Shown here: positions 45,620-55,159 of the stretch, in pieces
How positions within the stretch are numbered: position 1 is the stretch's first letter
Layout of the letters: the number at the start of each line of letters is the position of its first letter
Assembly (NCBI GenBank): GCA_035048495.1
Contig: CM068544.1
Location: 45,657,893-45,721,892 of the forward strand
Origin: Euptelea pleiosperma
Lineage: Eukaryota; Streptophyta; Magnoliopsida; Ranunculales; Eupteleaceae
Reading direction: 5' to 3'
Length of the DNA: 64,000 nucleotides
Notes under the pieces: generated by a model
What the model was told of the DNA's origin: nothing
What the model saw: the letters and a program-made list of their open reading frames with translations, nothing else
Databases searched by the model: none
Program-made: the position numbers and the translations under genes

Positions 45620-45853
45620 TTATCGGAATGTTAGTGTGTGCAGTATTGCAAAAACATCTATAAGTTCAATTTCATCACCAAATAGTGAGGATTGAAGGGT
45701 ATATGAAGCAAGGTACAGAAACTGTTCACATGTACTTTGAGTAAAACAGGTCAAAAAATCGATGGTTGGATATGTTACGGCTTCCAGCCAAACATAAGAA
45801 TTGTAAAGTGCATGTGTAATTAGAGGATCCACCATGTGAAAAACCCTGCAATA
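45620..45853 (-). other. Exon-like ORF in the Helitron, unrecognised
   Basis: A minus-strand ORF of about 75 codons (including HMVDPLITHALYNSYVWLEA and ASYTLQSSLFGDEIELIDVF) is preceded by a plausible 3' splice site ('tattgcag') and ends at TAA. It reads like genuine protein sequence, but I do not recognise the family. It may be a second captured exon. Confidence 0.3.
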
Positions 45854-46572
45854 GAGATGGTTCTAACAACTAGATATGAGTTTACTCAGAAAAATCTAAG
45901 TTCCAAATAAAAAATAAGCTACAAATAAAAACTTGCTACAAACCCCAATATCCTTTACAGTACTTCCAATATTCAGACTTTCAGACTATCCTACATTATT
46001 TTACATGGTGAAGTACCCATGTTGGACACCTGTCGGATTTTGACACTCCACGGATTTTAGAGTAATACTTATGAGTTTTTTTACTTACTTGCAAGATATT
46101 AACATTTACCATAGGTTATGAGTTGTACCATTTCCAATTGAAGTATTTTATGCAGCATATACAACATTACATGTATGTATTCTTATCTTTTTCTTCTTTT
46201 TTATTTTTTGTTAGCATTCTTATCTATGGGTACATGCAAGGTACAAAATTTAAAAATTCAAGAAAATTAAATTTAGGTTTCGCCAAGACACGAAAGGCAC
46301 TTACATGTCACTTTTACAAAATTTTGGTTTCATAAAATGCAGAATTTCATGAAAATTATGTCAGAATTTTCAAAAATCAAGGGCAAAAATTCCAAGCCTT
46401 AAGAAATGCATCCAAAACCTCATTAAATCTTCAAAAATTTATTCTCAAGTACATTTAGAATTAATTTTTCTTTATATAATTCCTATTTTTATCATCAGTT
46501 TATTGAAAATTTCAGGGCTTACACCTTATACTGCCTCAAGGCGTACACCTTGCCTCATCAGGCCCAACTATC

Positions 46573-47292
46573 TCAACGGTCCACTGTCTCAATGCTCACA
46601 TTTTCAAGAGTCGCTGGGTTCCACTGTTGTAAAGTAATTTGAGAAAGAGAGAGAATAGAGATGATAAGGACACTGAATTCATACCTTTGGAGTATTTTCT
46701 CTATCAATGGTTAGAGCTCGAATATTCCCTTTCAAGCAGAAAAACAAGAAATATTCATTGGACTGATTGCAGATAAAATATGTATTGCCAAATATTTGTT
46801 GTTGTACGTTGTTGTTTGATAAGTGGAAGAGGATTACAATTTATTAATTACCACATAGAAATCGCAAGAAATTGTGGTCCATAGTATGTTCATTGTGAGT
46901 CTGAATTCCTTCTTCAGACACTCGGACAGAGTTTGCTTCTTTCCTTCTCGAATCTGAAAATAATTAAGAAATGAAATTGAAGACAATGGGTGCAGGATTT
47001 TCAAGAAATATCACAAAGAAAGATACAATGTCCACTTATTGCACTGCATTTATATAAAATGCCGATGCAAGTTTTCCCCATAGGCAATTTGAAATTTTCT
47101 TAATCTCATAAAAATAATTACATGTCCAAATTAAAATAGAAATTTAGTACATATATAGTAGCAGCAACTATGAATTAAATATTGAGAGCATACTGATCTT
47201 AATGTCATCTTTAGTCTTGTTGGAGGGGATCTCTCCAATCGCTCGAGTGCAGCACCAATCCATCCATTTCCCTTGTTGCTTGCCTCAGCTTC
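46573..47292 (-). pseudogene. 3-hydroxyisobutyryl-CoA hydrolase-like exons captured by Helitron
   Basis: Four consecutive exon fragments on the minus strand with intact-looking splice sites. 47292-47194 encodes a 33-residue piece with WIGAALERLERSPPTRLKMT. 46953-46852 reads IREGKKQTLSECLKKEFRLT and then MNILWTTI. ~46728-46685 reads NIRALTIDRENTPK. 46623-46573 reads WNPATLENVSIETVDR, then stop. This order and text match the C-terminal region of plant HIBCH/CHY1-like enoyl-CoA hydratase-family proteins (SP-x-LK-x-TLRS / IREG...T-L-x-E-C / G-IRAL-x-IDK / W-x-P-x-L-E-x-V). The catalytic N-terminal two thirds are absent. It is a gene fragment, possibly transcribed with the Helitron. Confidence 0.82.
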
Positions 47293-47814
47293 CTAAACAG
47301 CAAAATACATTTGATTCATAAAGACCATGTGCTTGTCAAGGGTAAAAGTATACAGTTTGTCAAGGATTGCTGATTCATTAAACATGCCTGCCAAAGCTAA
47401 ACATTACAATAGATGTCTTGTATCAAACTTCAAAGAGTGAATGTTACCAATTTCTAAGGTTGCAAATCGGCCTGCCTCGACAAAGGAGCTTCAAGACCTG
47501 ACTCAAATTCGGCTAAGCTTGCCTGAGAATTAAGGCCCGTACCTTACTTGAGCACATGAAGTTATGGATCGTCAATTTAGAAAGGAAGGACATGCATGTG
47601 TAAGATGGCTGATATTCTATACAACAAATGAAATTGTTTAAGGAGATCAGGCAGGGTGATAGTTTGCTGATGGAATAGTTAGCTCATTCCCTTACATATG
47701 TAACAAAGTATATATGGTAAAAGAAGAAAACTGTCGCATTTTGGCATTCGTTAATATACATATCCTCAGTCCAATTCTAACTATCCACGTGCAACGCACG
47801 TGTGCACCTACTAG

Positions 47815-48005
47815 TAGACTAGTAAATGGCTCGTGCCCACGTACGGCACGACCTGACAAAAGGGTTTGCAAAAATTAGGTGTCTTCAGCACTCAAATGGT
47901 ATAACAAATTGGGGCGTTACTGTTTTTTTCTGTTATAACGGATTGTAACGCACATGGGCAATGTTATAACACCCGTTATTTTCGTTATAATGGCCCTTTT
48001 TTAAA
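47815..48005 (-). mobile_element. Minus-strand Helitron 3' end, adjacent to the plus-strand Helitron
   Basis: Read on minus, a hairpin TCGTGCC-GTACGTG-GGCACGA (plus 47,831-47,851) is followed by GCCATTTACTAG and T, the expected 3' terminus. The following plus-strand text (47,855-47,905) nearly repeats 43,920-43,970. An 'aacgg' MITE follows at ~47,895-48,005. Confidence 0.5.
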
Positions 48006-48880
48006 TCATGGCCTCTAAGAGTGTGATGTGCGTCTCATATTGTAGTTGGTCATCAAAGATCTACTCCTATTTGTCTATGTTTATGCCATCGGTAGGCCAT
48101 CCTAATGGTCTAGCTGATAGATACTATAGATTAATGAGTATACAACAATGTAGTATTGTCCTAGGGTGGGATCCCAATGTCCAAACCACCAATGGTCATC
48201 AAGATTCCCACTCAAATTCCAATGATCACTACACAAACCTCCAAAAACAAGACACAAATTTCAAAGAGCATTGAAATGGTTTGAATACATGCTACAATAT
48301 CATCCTAATATTGCCATCTGCCATGCTTTTGGGCCCATTGACCCAATTAATATTTGGCACATATTTGGTGGATGTACGCCAAATCCTAGCCTGTATAATG
48401 AGGTTTCAGATTTCCACGAAAATCATAGCCTGATGCAAATAAATGTGTGGTAGTGAGTGGTTGAGATCCGACCATCTAACATAGATGTATGGATTTGATC
48501 TCAAAATAAATAACTACAAAAACCCATTGCATAGATGTAAAACGTACCGCCAGCACTACTGCTTTCGGATCAACCAGCAGTGGGCAATAGTATTTTTGGG
48601 GAAAACCACATGGATGTTTAGCTCACCCCTTGTTGGGCCTGGGCGATAGGAGTTCTAAACTATTTCCGTATTTTTTGTATAGGATTTCAAACCTCTAGAT
48701 CTTTGTACCTCAAATAATGATCAATAATGCTCAAATTGCCACCATTAAAATCAACCTATGAAAATAATTCCAATCCAACGACTAGAAATCACTAATCAGG
48801 TTGAATTTTGGTTTGTGAGAGTTCTCTAAGGTCTCATATTGCCCCCTGTCATCGATGTCATCAAAGTTTTACTCCCACGT
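48006..48880. repeat. MITE remnants, no gene
   Basis: A decayed 'gtgccacgtgg' family body near both ends (48,005-48,060; 48,640-48,880). ORFs at 48,008-48,274 and 48,271-48,453 run through repeats and are not called genes. Confidence 0.45.
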
Positions 48881-48908
48881 GGTGTATGGGAACTACGCTA
48901 GTCCCTGT

Positions 48909-49060
48909 GGGGTCCATGTGGTGCCCAACTGCTGGCACATTTTGATTGGTGTTGCACACCTCAGAGCTCAGACTACTAAAATATAAATTCAAATACAATA
49001 AAATATTAATGCAGCACCAATCAAAATGTGCCAGCAGTTGGACACCACATGGACTCCGGA
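48909..49060. mobile_element. Small MITE with 45-bp inverted ends
   Basis: Left 'ggtccatgtggtgcccaact' plus gctggcacattttgattggtg. The right end is its inverse ('aatgtgccagcagttggaca' plus ccacatggac). The centre is AT-rich. Confidence 0.75.
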
Positions 49061-49221
49061 CCATATGATCCACCTAGGAATAAATTCAAATTATACCAAG
49101 GGTGGGGATTACTTTATTAAAGTAAGGGGACGAAGGGCACTCATGACTCACGTAATGATTTGAGTTGGAATTGCTTTACTAAAGCAAAGGATACATGTAA
49201 TGAACTGGGAGCTTACTACGA

Positions 49222-49595
49222 ACTTAACTTTGCAATACCAATGCGACGGATAAAACTTTGATGACTGGGCCCTGTCATCAAGGGAGATGTCGGCACATGT
49301 ATTTTGTACGAACGGACCACCTGGGCTCACCGCACACGTACCCAGGTGAGTACTTGAGTGCTTTTTCCCAAAACACTCACCTGTGTACGTGTGCGGCGAG
49401 GCCGAGGTGGTCCGTCCGTACCAAATACACGTGCCGACATCTCCTGCCCTGTCATCGAAGTTTTACTCCAATGCGACAGGGAAAGTTTTCTTCCTATAAA
49501 CACTTACTTTTTAATACTATACTGCGACCTCACTTTTGCCTAGCAATGCGACAGCGAAAGGTTTCTTCTTGCCTAAGTAAACAAATCTCTTTATC
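49222..49595 (+). promoter_or_regulatory. Upstream blocks of the 50.6-kb DUF674 gene
   Basis: The 'aatgcgacagcgaaag' block occurs in two copies: one at 49,222-49,500, split by a MULE-MITE, and one at 49,533-49,590 ('caatgcgacagcgaaaggtt' plus tcttcttgcctaagtaaacaaatct). The second is separated from the core promoter by a 557-bp foldback element. Confidence 0.4.
49248..49468. mobile_element. MULE-type MITE splitting the upstream block
   Basis: Ends GGATAAAACTTTGATGAC / GTCATCGAAGTTTTACTC with a perfect 9-bp target duplication, CAATGCGAC, at 49,239-49,247 and 49,469-49,477. The inner palindrome is built on 'cgcacacgtacccaggtgag' and its inverse. Confidence 0.88.
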
Positions 49596-49634
49596 AAAAA
49601 TATTTTTTGAAATGTAAAAGGGAGATTTATTAAA

Positions 49635-50191
49635 CGAAAATTTTCTAAAAAGAAAATAAACTTTAATCTATTTACAAAAAAGAATACAACTTTTCGCAAA
49701 TCCCAAAAAAGAAAACGAAACGCCCTTTCAAATGGCGTTTCATTACGTGGCACGTGTTTATCAAAAAACGCCCTTTAAAAGGGCGTTTGTCAGTAAAAAA
49801 CGTCATTTTAAAGGGTGTTTTTCAGTAATAAACGCCTTTTTAAAAAACGTCTGTCAGACCTCTGACAACTGACAGACGTTATTTTAAAGGGCGTGTGTCA
49901 GTAGAAAACGCCCTTTTAAAGGGCGTTTTTTGATAAACAGGGAACTCCTCAGAAGATGAATCAATGGCTGATTTAAGTCGTCGCCTGGCAGACGCCCTTT
50001 GAAATGACGTTTTTTTTCATAAAAACGTTTTTTAAAAAATCATTTCTCAGGAATAAACACCCTTTAAAAGGGCGTTTGTCAGACGTGTCAGACGACGAAA
50101 GGGCGTTTCGTTTTCTTTTTTGGAATTTGCGAAAAGTTGTATTCTTTTTTGTAAATAGATTAAAGTTTGTTTTCTTTTATGCAATTTTCCG
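49635..50191. mobile_element. Foldback element carrying 'cgccctttaaaagggcg' palindromes
   Basis: Inverted ends of ~90 bp, outermost CGAAAATTTTC / GCAATTTTCCG, with a perfect 9-bp target duplication, TTTATTAAA, at 49,626-49,634 and 50,192-50,200. The interior holds repeated 'cgccctttaaaagggcg'-type palindromes separated by 'tttgtcagtaaaaaacg'-like spacers. The centre (49,955-49,980) is 'gaagatgaatcaatggctga' followed by ttt. Confidence 0.88.
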
Positions 50192-50383
50192 TTTATTAAA
50201 GCACTTGGAGGCTGAGGGTGCCTGCCAAGGCAAGAGAAGAAGGAACAAGAAAGAAAAAACCAAACCACAATAGAAAACAAGACACAAAAACAAACCCGAC
50301 GCCGGGGTACAACCCAAACCGATCATACTCTCCTAATCAGAGACGACCAACTGAACCGATCAAATGGTTTTCGCCACTTAACA

Positions 50384-50430
50384 ACCTGACCATTCGACTC
50401 CGGAATTGAAAGGAATTGAAGTTCTTATTT
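50384..50430 (+). promoter_or_regulatory. Core promoter remnant of the 50.6-kb gene
   Basis: 'cctgaccattcgactccgga' and then attgaaaggaattgaagttctt matches the sibling promoters. The 'cccattatata' stretch containing the TATA-like element in the 11.1-kb gene is missing here. Confidence 0.4.
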
Positions 50431-50579
50431 GCTGGGTGTATTGATTCAAGATCCTCTCTTGGCACAATTCTCTATGGTACGTACTTGGTGCATTAAGAAA
50501 TAAACTTTAAAGGACATTGCTATCTGGAAGGGTGAGGTCCCAATTGAAACTAGTTTTCTCATCTTACTTGCAGATATCT

Positions 50580-52897
50580 ATGGCCGCGGAAGAGATAAAG
50601 ATGTTTAGCGTGAAGGTTTTGGTGGACAAAGAGCAAAATAGAGTAGTTTTCGCTGAATCGGACAAGGATTTCGTTGACGTTCTCTTCAGCTTCTTGACTT
50701 TGCCCATGGGAACCATCCTCAGACTCCTCCGCAGGCAATCCCAACAAACAGTGATTGGATGCTTGAACGCTCTTTACGAGGGATTGGAGAATTTGGACGT
50801 ACGTCATCTGCAGAAGGAGAGATGCAAGGACATGCTTCTTCGTCCAAAAAATTCATCGGAAGCTCATTGCAGGAAGCTGAAACTGAACGTCGACGATACA
50901 GAGTCTACCAAGTACTACGTGTGTAATCTTCGGAAATGTAAACAAGACAACAGTTTTTTCGTGAGCGCTTTTCGGAATGACAAATGCTTTTGCGGAAAAT
51001 TGATGGATGGACAAGTGCAAGTAATTGTTAATGATGCTGATACAGCAGCAGCTGGCGACGGAGTGTTTGTTAAGGGAGACGCAATGTTTATAATAACTGA
51101 TGATTTGCAGGTAATGCCCATGTCTACAGCCAAGTGCCTTGCACTGCTCAACAATCTTCGCATTAGAGACATTAACGTCCTTGAGGAGAGAACTCTAAAT
51201 GTTGGCTTAGACGAGGTAATTTTTTATTTTTTACCAAATAAAACTCTAATCTTAAATAATATTGTTGGGCGAGTGGCTAAAAGCATCCCTTTTTAAAGGG
51301 TAGACTTAACAGGTTGCAAGAAAATTTTTGAAGCAGTGGCCAATCACATGGCGCCGCAATCTCCTGTCGCTTTCGTAAAAAACCAGAAATACTTTTTGCC
51401 CAGGAGATTGTGGCGCCATGTGCTTGCCCACTGCTTCGCTGCTTCAAAAATCCACTGCTTCAAAATTTTTCCCAGGTTGCGGTCTGACTCTATGGCTGCT
51501 TATAGGGTCCAATACACATGTAATACACTATTGTCTTTCTTTCTTTAATTTATTTTATAATTTACATCCTATGGTAGGTTTAATGCCCAGAAGCGGTTAT
51601 ATTCATTTTTTTAAATAATGGCCGTTATAACGAAAATAACAACCCTTATTTTAAAAAAACGCCCGTTTTTTCATTATTTTCCGTTATATATTTTATTGAT
51701 TGGCACCGTTTTTGCCCCTGTTCAGTACAATCCGTTGTAACAGTCGTTGTATATATTGAAGAAAATGGTAACCCCCCAGTCCGTTGTCTTTCAGGTTTTA
51801 TGTTTGCTCAGGCTTTCGTTACTCTCCAAGACACCTTTGACAAGCTTGTTTTTGCTGAAGGGAGGTGATACTTCTGGTGCGGTAAAGTTAGAACCGGAAG
51901 ACGTAGTTCAATCTCCAAAGGGAGGAGATCTAGATAAGGTTAACAATAGCGAAAAGATGACTCTGAAGGTATGGCTAAGAAAGTCTAACAAGAAGGCATT
52001 GTATGCTGAAGCCGGGGAAGACTTCATCAATTCTCTCTTCAGCCTCCTCACCTTTCCACTGGGGGCAGTGGTAAAACTCCTAGACCGGACTTCTTCGTTG
52101 GGATGTATTGCTAACCTCTACAAGAGTGTAGAGGGTTTGAACATTGATATGTACATGAAGTCGGTGGATCTAAAGGCCATGCTACTCTCTCCCAAGATTG
52201 CCCCACAGTTCGGTTGGAAGAAACAGCCTCTAGGCGTCGTGGAAGCATTCCCTCCGCATGTTTTGGCTTCGAATATAGGCTTCCCCTCTATCGTGGACGG
52301 TGGGAACTTTTCGATTTTCTACTTTATATTCCAAGTTTTAGTTTAAATATAAAAAAGAAACCCAACTATATCCCTTCTCAGAAGGCATTTTTTAGGTGTA
52401 TTTTTTTTGTTGAAGTCCATTCCTAGGTGTCCCTAAACACCAAAAATCAGCCCAATTGGTGATTTCTAGCCATTGGATTTGAGTCTTCTTCATGGGTGTT
52501 ATATATACTCTGATTGCTTATGTGTTTGATTTTCTTATACCATGCTTGCTGGTGCAGGTTCAACCAGTGGAGGAGTATTCGTAAAGGGGCCGGCAATGTT
52601 CATGGTAACAGATGATTTGGTTGTGACACTACTTTCCCCCGTCTCCACTATATCCCTTCTCAACAAAGTACAAGTTCCTATTTATGACTTAGAGGAGCGG
52701 GAGGTGAGCGTCGGCAAGGATGAGGTAAGTCATTAAAATGAACTTGCAAATTCTGAGCTGGGTGAAAGACTAACATAGATAGAGGTTTTGCGGTACAGGC
52801 GCTGAGACTATTGAAAGCTTCTTTGATCTCCAAATCGGCTTTGACCAATGCTTTCAACTTCAACATCAGCTCAAAGAAGCCAAAAATGGAATCGTGA
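50580..52897 (+). CDS. DUF674 family protein, type 1 (four exons, ~468 aa, one altered splice donor)
   Basis: Exons 50580-51215, 51795-52299 (proposed), 52558-52724, 52799-52897; 1,407 bp, open. Sister of the 11.1-kb gene, starting MAAEEIKMFSVKVLVD. Repeat 1 has FAESDKDFVDVLFSFL, a Cys pattern C-x5-C and C-x-C-G, and DDLQVMPMS. Repeat 2 has LKVWLRKSNKKALYAEAGED and TDDLVVTLLS, and lacks the Cys cluster. At the place where the sister has donor G|GTAAG (12,429/12,430) this gene has A|ATATA. The next in-phase GT, 27 bp downstream (52,299/52,300), restores an open frame and adds nine residues. Whether it is used is an inference. Intron 1 carries two MITEs. Function is unknown. Confidence 0.8.
51318..51472. 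mobile_element. MITE in intron 1 with 'gaagcagtgg' ends
   Basis: Ends 'gaaaatttttgaagcagtgg' / 'ccactgcttcaaaattttt', flanked by CAGGTTGC at 51,310-51,317 and 51,473-51,480. The inner arms are 'ggcgccgcaatctcct' against 'aggagattgtggcgcc'. Confidence 0.8.
51600..51778. mobile_element. 'aacggccgtt' MITE in intron 1
   Basis: 'aaataatggccgttataacg', 'ttccgttatatattttattg' and 'cagtccgttgt' are typical of the family. It reaches close to the 3' splice site at 51,794. Confidence 0.6.
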
Positions 52898-53379
52898 AGT
52901 TCTTACCGACATCACCGGATGCTTTAAATCAGCAAAAACTAAATGGATTACTCTCATAAGTAGAAGCTACGCTCTTTTTAGCTACTATCTTGAATGTAAA
53001 CCTAGCTATGTGGCATACTATTAGAGACCACGTGGCATATTTTTGACTTGGGTACGTGCCGCGAACTCATTGGCTTGTGATTATGTGATTTGCAATCCGT
53101 TGCGACAAGTTTTACTCCACTTTATAAAGCCACGTGGCATATTATTAGAGTCCAATGACCATTCGGTCAGTGGTTTCTAAAAGTATCCCACGTGGCTATA
53201 TATTGTGGTTCGTTAAGGTTGAGGACGGACGTCGGTCAGCAAAGTTCTACTCTTTCCTAGGATAGGGATTCCTTTATTAAAGCAGTGGATTACTTTATTA
53301 AACAAATTCATCAAAGTAAGGAGGTCCATTATGGGAAACTTTTGCTTTTTTTTTTTTATTGGAAAAAGAAGTCACAAGC
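52898..53379. other. 3' flank of the 50.6-kb gene, partly duplicated at the window end
   Basis: 53,095-53,300 is nearly identical to 63,790-64,000 ('cattcggtcag', 'ttctaaaagtatcccacgtg', 'gtcagcaaagttctactctt'). 52,955-53,040 resembles 41,624-41,800 downstream of the 38.2-kb gene. Confidence 0.65.
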
Positions 53380-53870
53380 TATACCTGAGGCTTTTTGGCG
53401 TCAGCCAGCCCAATTTTTGACAGCATGGATGTCCTCGACACACGTCTTGCTGGATGGATATACACGCTAAAAACCACCCTGATTGGTAATCTATAGCCAT
53501 TGGATTTTAGTACTTTTTAATCTAGCAGTTGGATTCAACCGTTTTTTCTTAATACTAAAACAACGGCTAAAAATCATCAAAAAGCTGAATTTTTGTTTTA
53601 ATGTCTACCAACCAAAGGGTGGGCTAAACGAGTAAAACTTCTGTCACAATCGGATTGCAAATCACACAAACACAGCCAATGAGTTCTCGGCACGTACACC
53701 TAAAAACAAAAGCACATGGTACGTTGGAAAAACACTTGTGTACGTGCCGAGAACTCATTGGCTTGTGATTGTGTGATTTACAATTTCGGGTGATAGAAGT
53801 TTTACTCGGGCTAAACATCTCTGCCGTCAGTGGGCCCAAACGGCAGCGGTGAGTAACAAAAATGGTCCAA
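53380..53870. mobile_element. Foldback MITE split by a MULE-MITE
   Basis: Body of the 'gtgatgtaac' group ('aaccaccctgattggtaatc' ... 'gtgggcccaaacggcagcgg' followed by tgagtaac). Its right arm is interrupted at 53,629 by the element below. Confidence 0.6.
53630..53807. mobile_element. MULE-type MITE with 'gagtaaaacttc' ends
   Basis: Ends GAGTAAAACTTCTGTCAC / GTGATAGAAGTTTTACTC with a perfect 9-bp target duplication, GGGCTAAAC, at 53,621-53,629 and 53,808-53,816. Inner arms 'gccaatgagttctcggcacg' against its inverse; near twin of 60,072-60,230. Confidence 0.9.
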
Positions 53871-53914
53871 AGTTTTGTGTTTAAGATAAAACAATTTCTT
53901 TTTAAGACCTTATC

Positions 53915-54045
53915 ACGACATCAACTTTGCGGTAGCAATGCGACAGCGAAAGTTTTCTTCTTAGCTAAGTAAACAAATCTGGATACTGGATCACGTATCT
54001 TGAAACTGATTGACGACTTGACCATTCGACTCGAAGTTCTTCTTT
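53915..54045 (+). promoter_or_regulatory. Upstream block and truncated core promoter of the 54.1-kb copy
   Basis: 'caatgcgacagcgaaagttt' plus tcttcttagctaagtaaacaaatct, then 'cttgaccattcgactcgaag'. The TATA-bearing stretch present in the 21.5- and 27.5-kb promoters is deleted between 'cattcgac' and 'gaagttctt'. Confidence 0.4.
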
Positions 54046-54840
54046 GGGAGAGTGGGAAAAGCATGGCGGCAGAAGAGATAGAGGGTATAAGCTTGAAGAT
54101 CTTGGTAGGCAAGGAGAAGAACAGAGTTATTTTTGCCGAGTCTGACAAGGATTTCGTAGACATTCTCTTCAGCTTCTTGACAATGCCCATGGGAACCATC
54201 ATCAGACCCCTCAGCAATCAACTATCAAAGGTGGGTATTGGATGCATGAATAAATTGTACGAGAGCGTCAAGAATCTGCCGGTGCAACATCTATTAATGA
54301 CAGAGGCATGCAAGGAAATGTTGCTTCATCCTCAAAGTGCAGCTGAAATTCATTGCAAGAACCTAAAGCTGAAGATCAATTTTGGTACGGAGCCCACTAA
54401 GTACTTTACCTGCTCGTCTGATCGTTGTGTCACTGAGTTATGCTTGTTGAGTACCTATGAGAAAGGGCAATGCCGTTGTGGACAAGTGATGACTCAAAAT
54501 ATTCAACTGTTGGAGAATTCTGATACTGGTGTTGCTATTAAGGATGAAGGCGGAGTATTTGTTTTGAAAGCGGCGAGTTTCATGATAGGTGATGATTTGC
54601 AGGTAATGCCCATCTCTACCATGGCAAGCTTGTCTTTGCTCAGCAAGCTCGGGATCAGTGGAGGGAGCGGTGTGGAGGAGAGGACAGTTAATCTTGGAGT
54701 ACGTGAGGTAAATTATCCTAACCTTAATTAGCAAATTGCTGTGATTTCAGTCAAGAGTGTCAATAATCAGGGCTAGTTGAACGGGCTTAAAGACCCAGCC
54801 CACTTTGCTCATGACTCAAGCTATTGCTGTGGTCCTGGGC

Positions 54841-55159
54841 ATGGTTTTAAAAACGGCCGTTTAAACAGTAACGCCCCAAGCCCGTTTCCGGACGGTTTGA
54901 CGCTTTTAATTTAACGGCTGTTAAAACGATTTTTAACAGCCGTTAAATTCTGAAAAATTTTGTGAAAAAAAAAGACCGTTAAATCCGTTAAATTCCAAAA
55001 AAAATTTGAATTTTCAAAATATGAATTTCAGCGCAACTTTTTCCATTTTTTTCCATTTTTCCAAAATTTTTTTCCATTTTGCCCTTGGCCGTTTCAATCC
55101 GTTTTAGCGGTAACGCCCGCAGTCTTTTAAACCGTTAAAACGGCCTCCTATATACCTTG
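54841..55159. mobile_element. 'aacggccgtt' MITE in intron 1 with 9-bp target duplication
   Basis: Starts 'atggttttaaaaacggccgt' and ends 'cctcctatataccttg', flanked by GTCCTGGGC (54,832-54,840) and GTTCTGGGC (55,160-55,168), one mismatch. The paralogous intron of the 27.5-kb gene (28,340-28,400) lacks the element. Confidence 0.85.

Larger units (their letters stand above)
44446..47814 (+). mobile_element. Non-autonomous Helitron, 3.37 kb, with captured gene exons
   Basis: The 5' end TCTATACTACTTCTAAACG starts right after an A (44,445). The 3' end has the hairpin CACGTGC-AAC-GCACGTG (47,786-47,802), then TGCACCTA and CTAG at 47,811-47,814, followed by host T. These are the standard Helitron marks (5' TC, subterminal hairpin, 3' CTRR, insertion between A and T, no target duplication). 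No Rep/helicase ORF is present. The interior contains complement-strand exons of a 3-hydroxyisobutyryl-CoA hydrolase-like gene. Confidence 0.88.

Noticed and set aside
48008..48453. Two overlapping ORFs of 88 and 60 codons
   Set aside because: They cross a decayed MITE body and lack coding signs or homologues I recognise.
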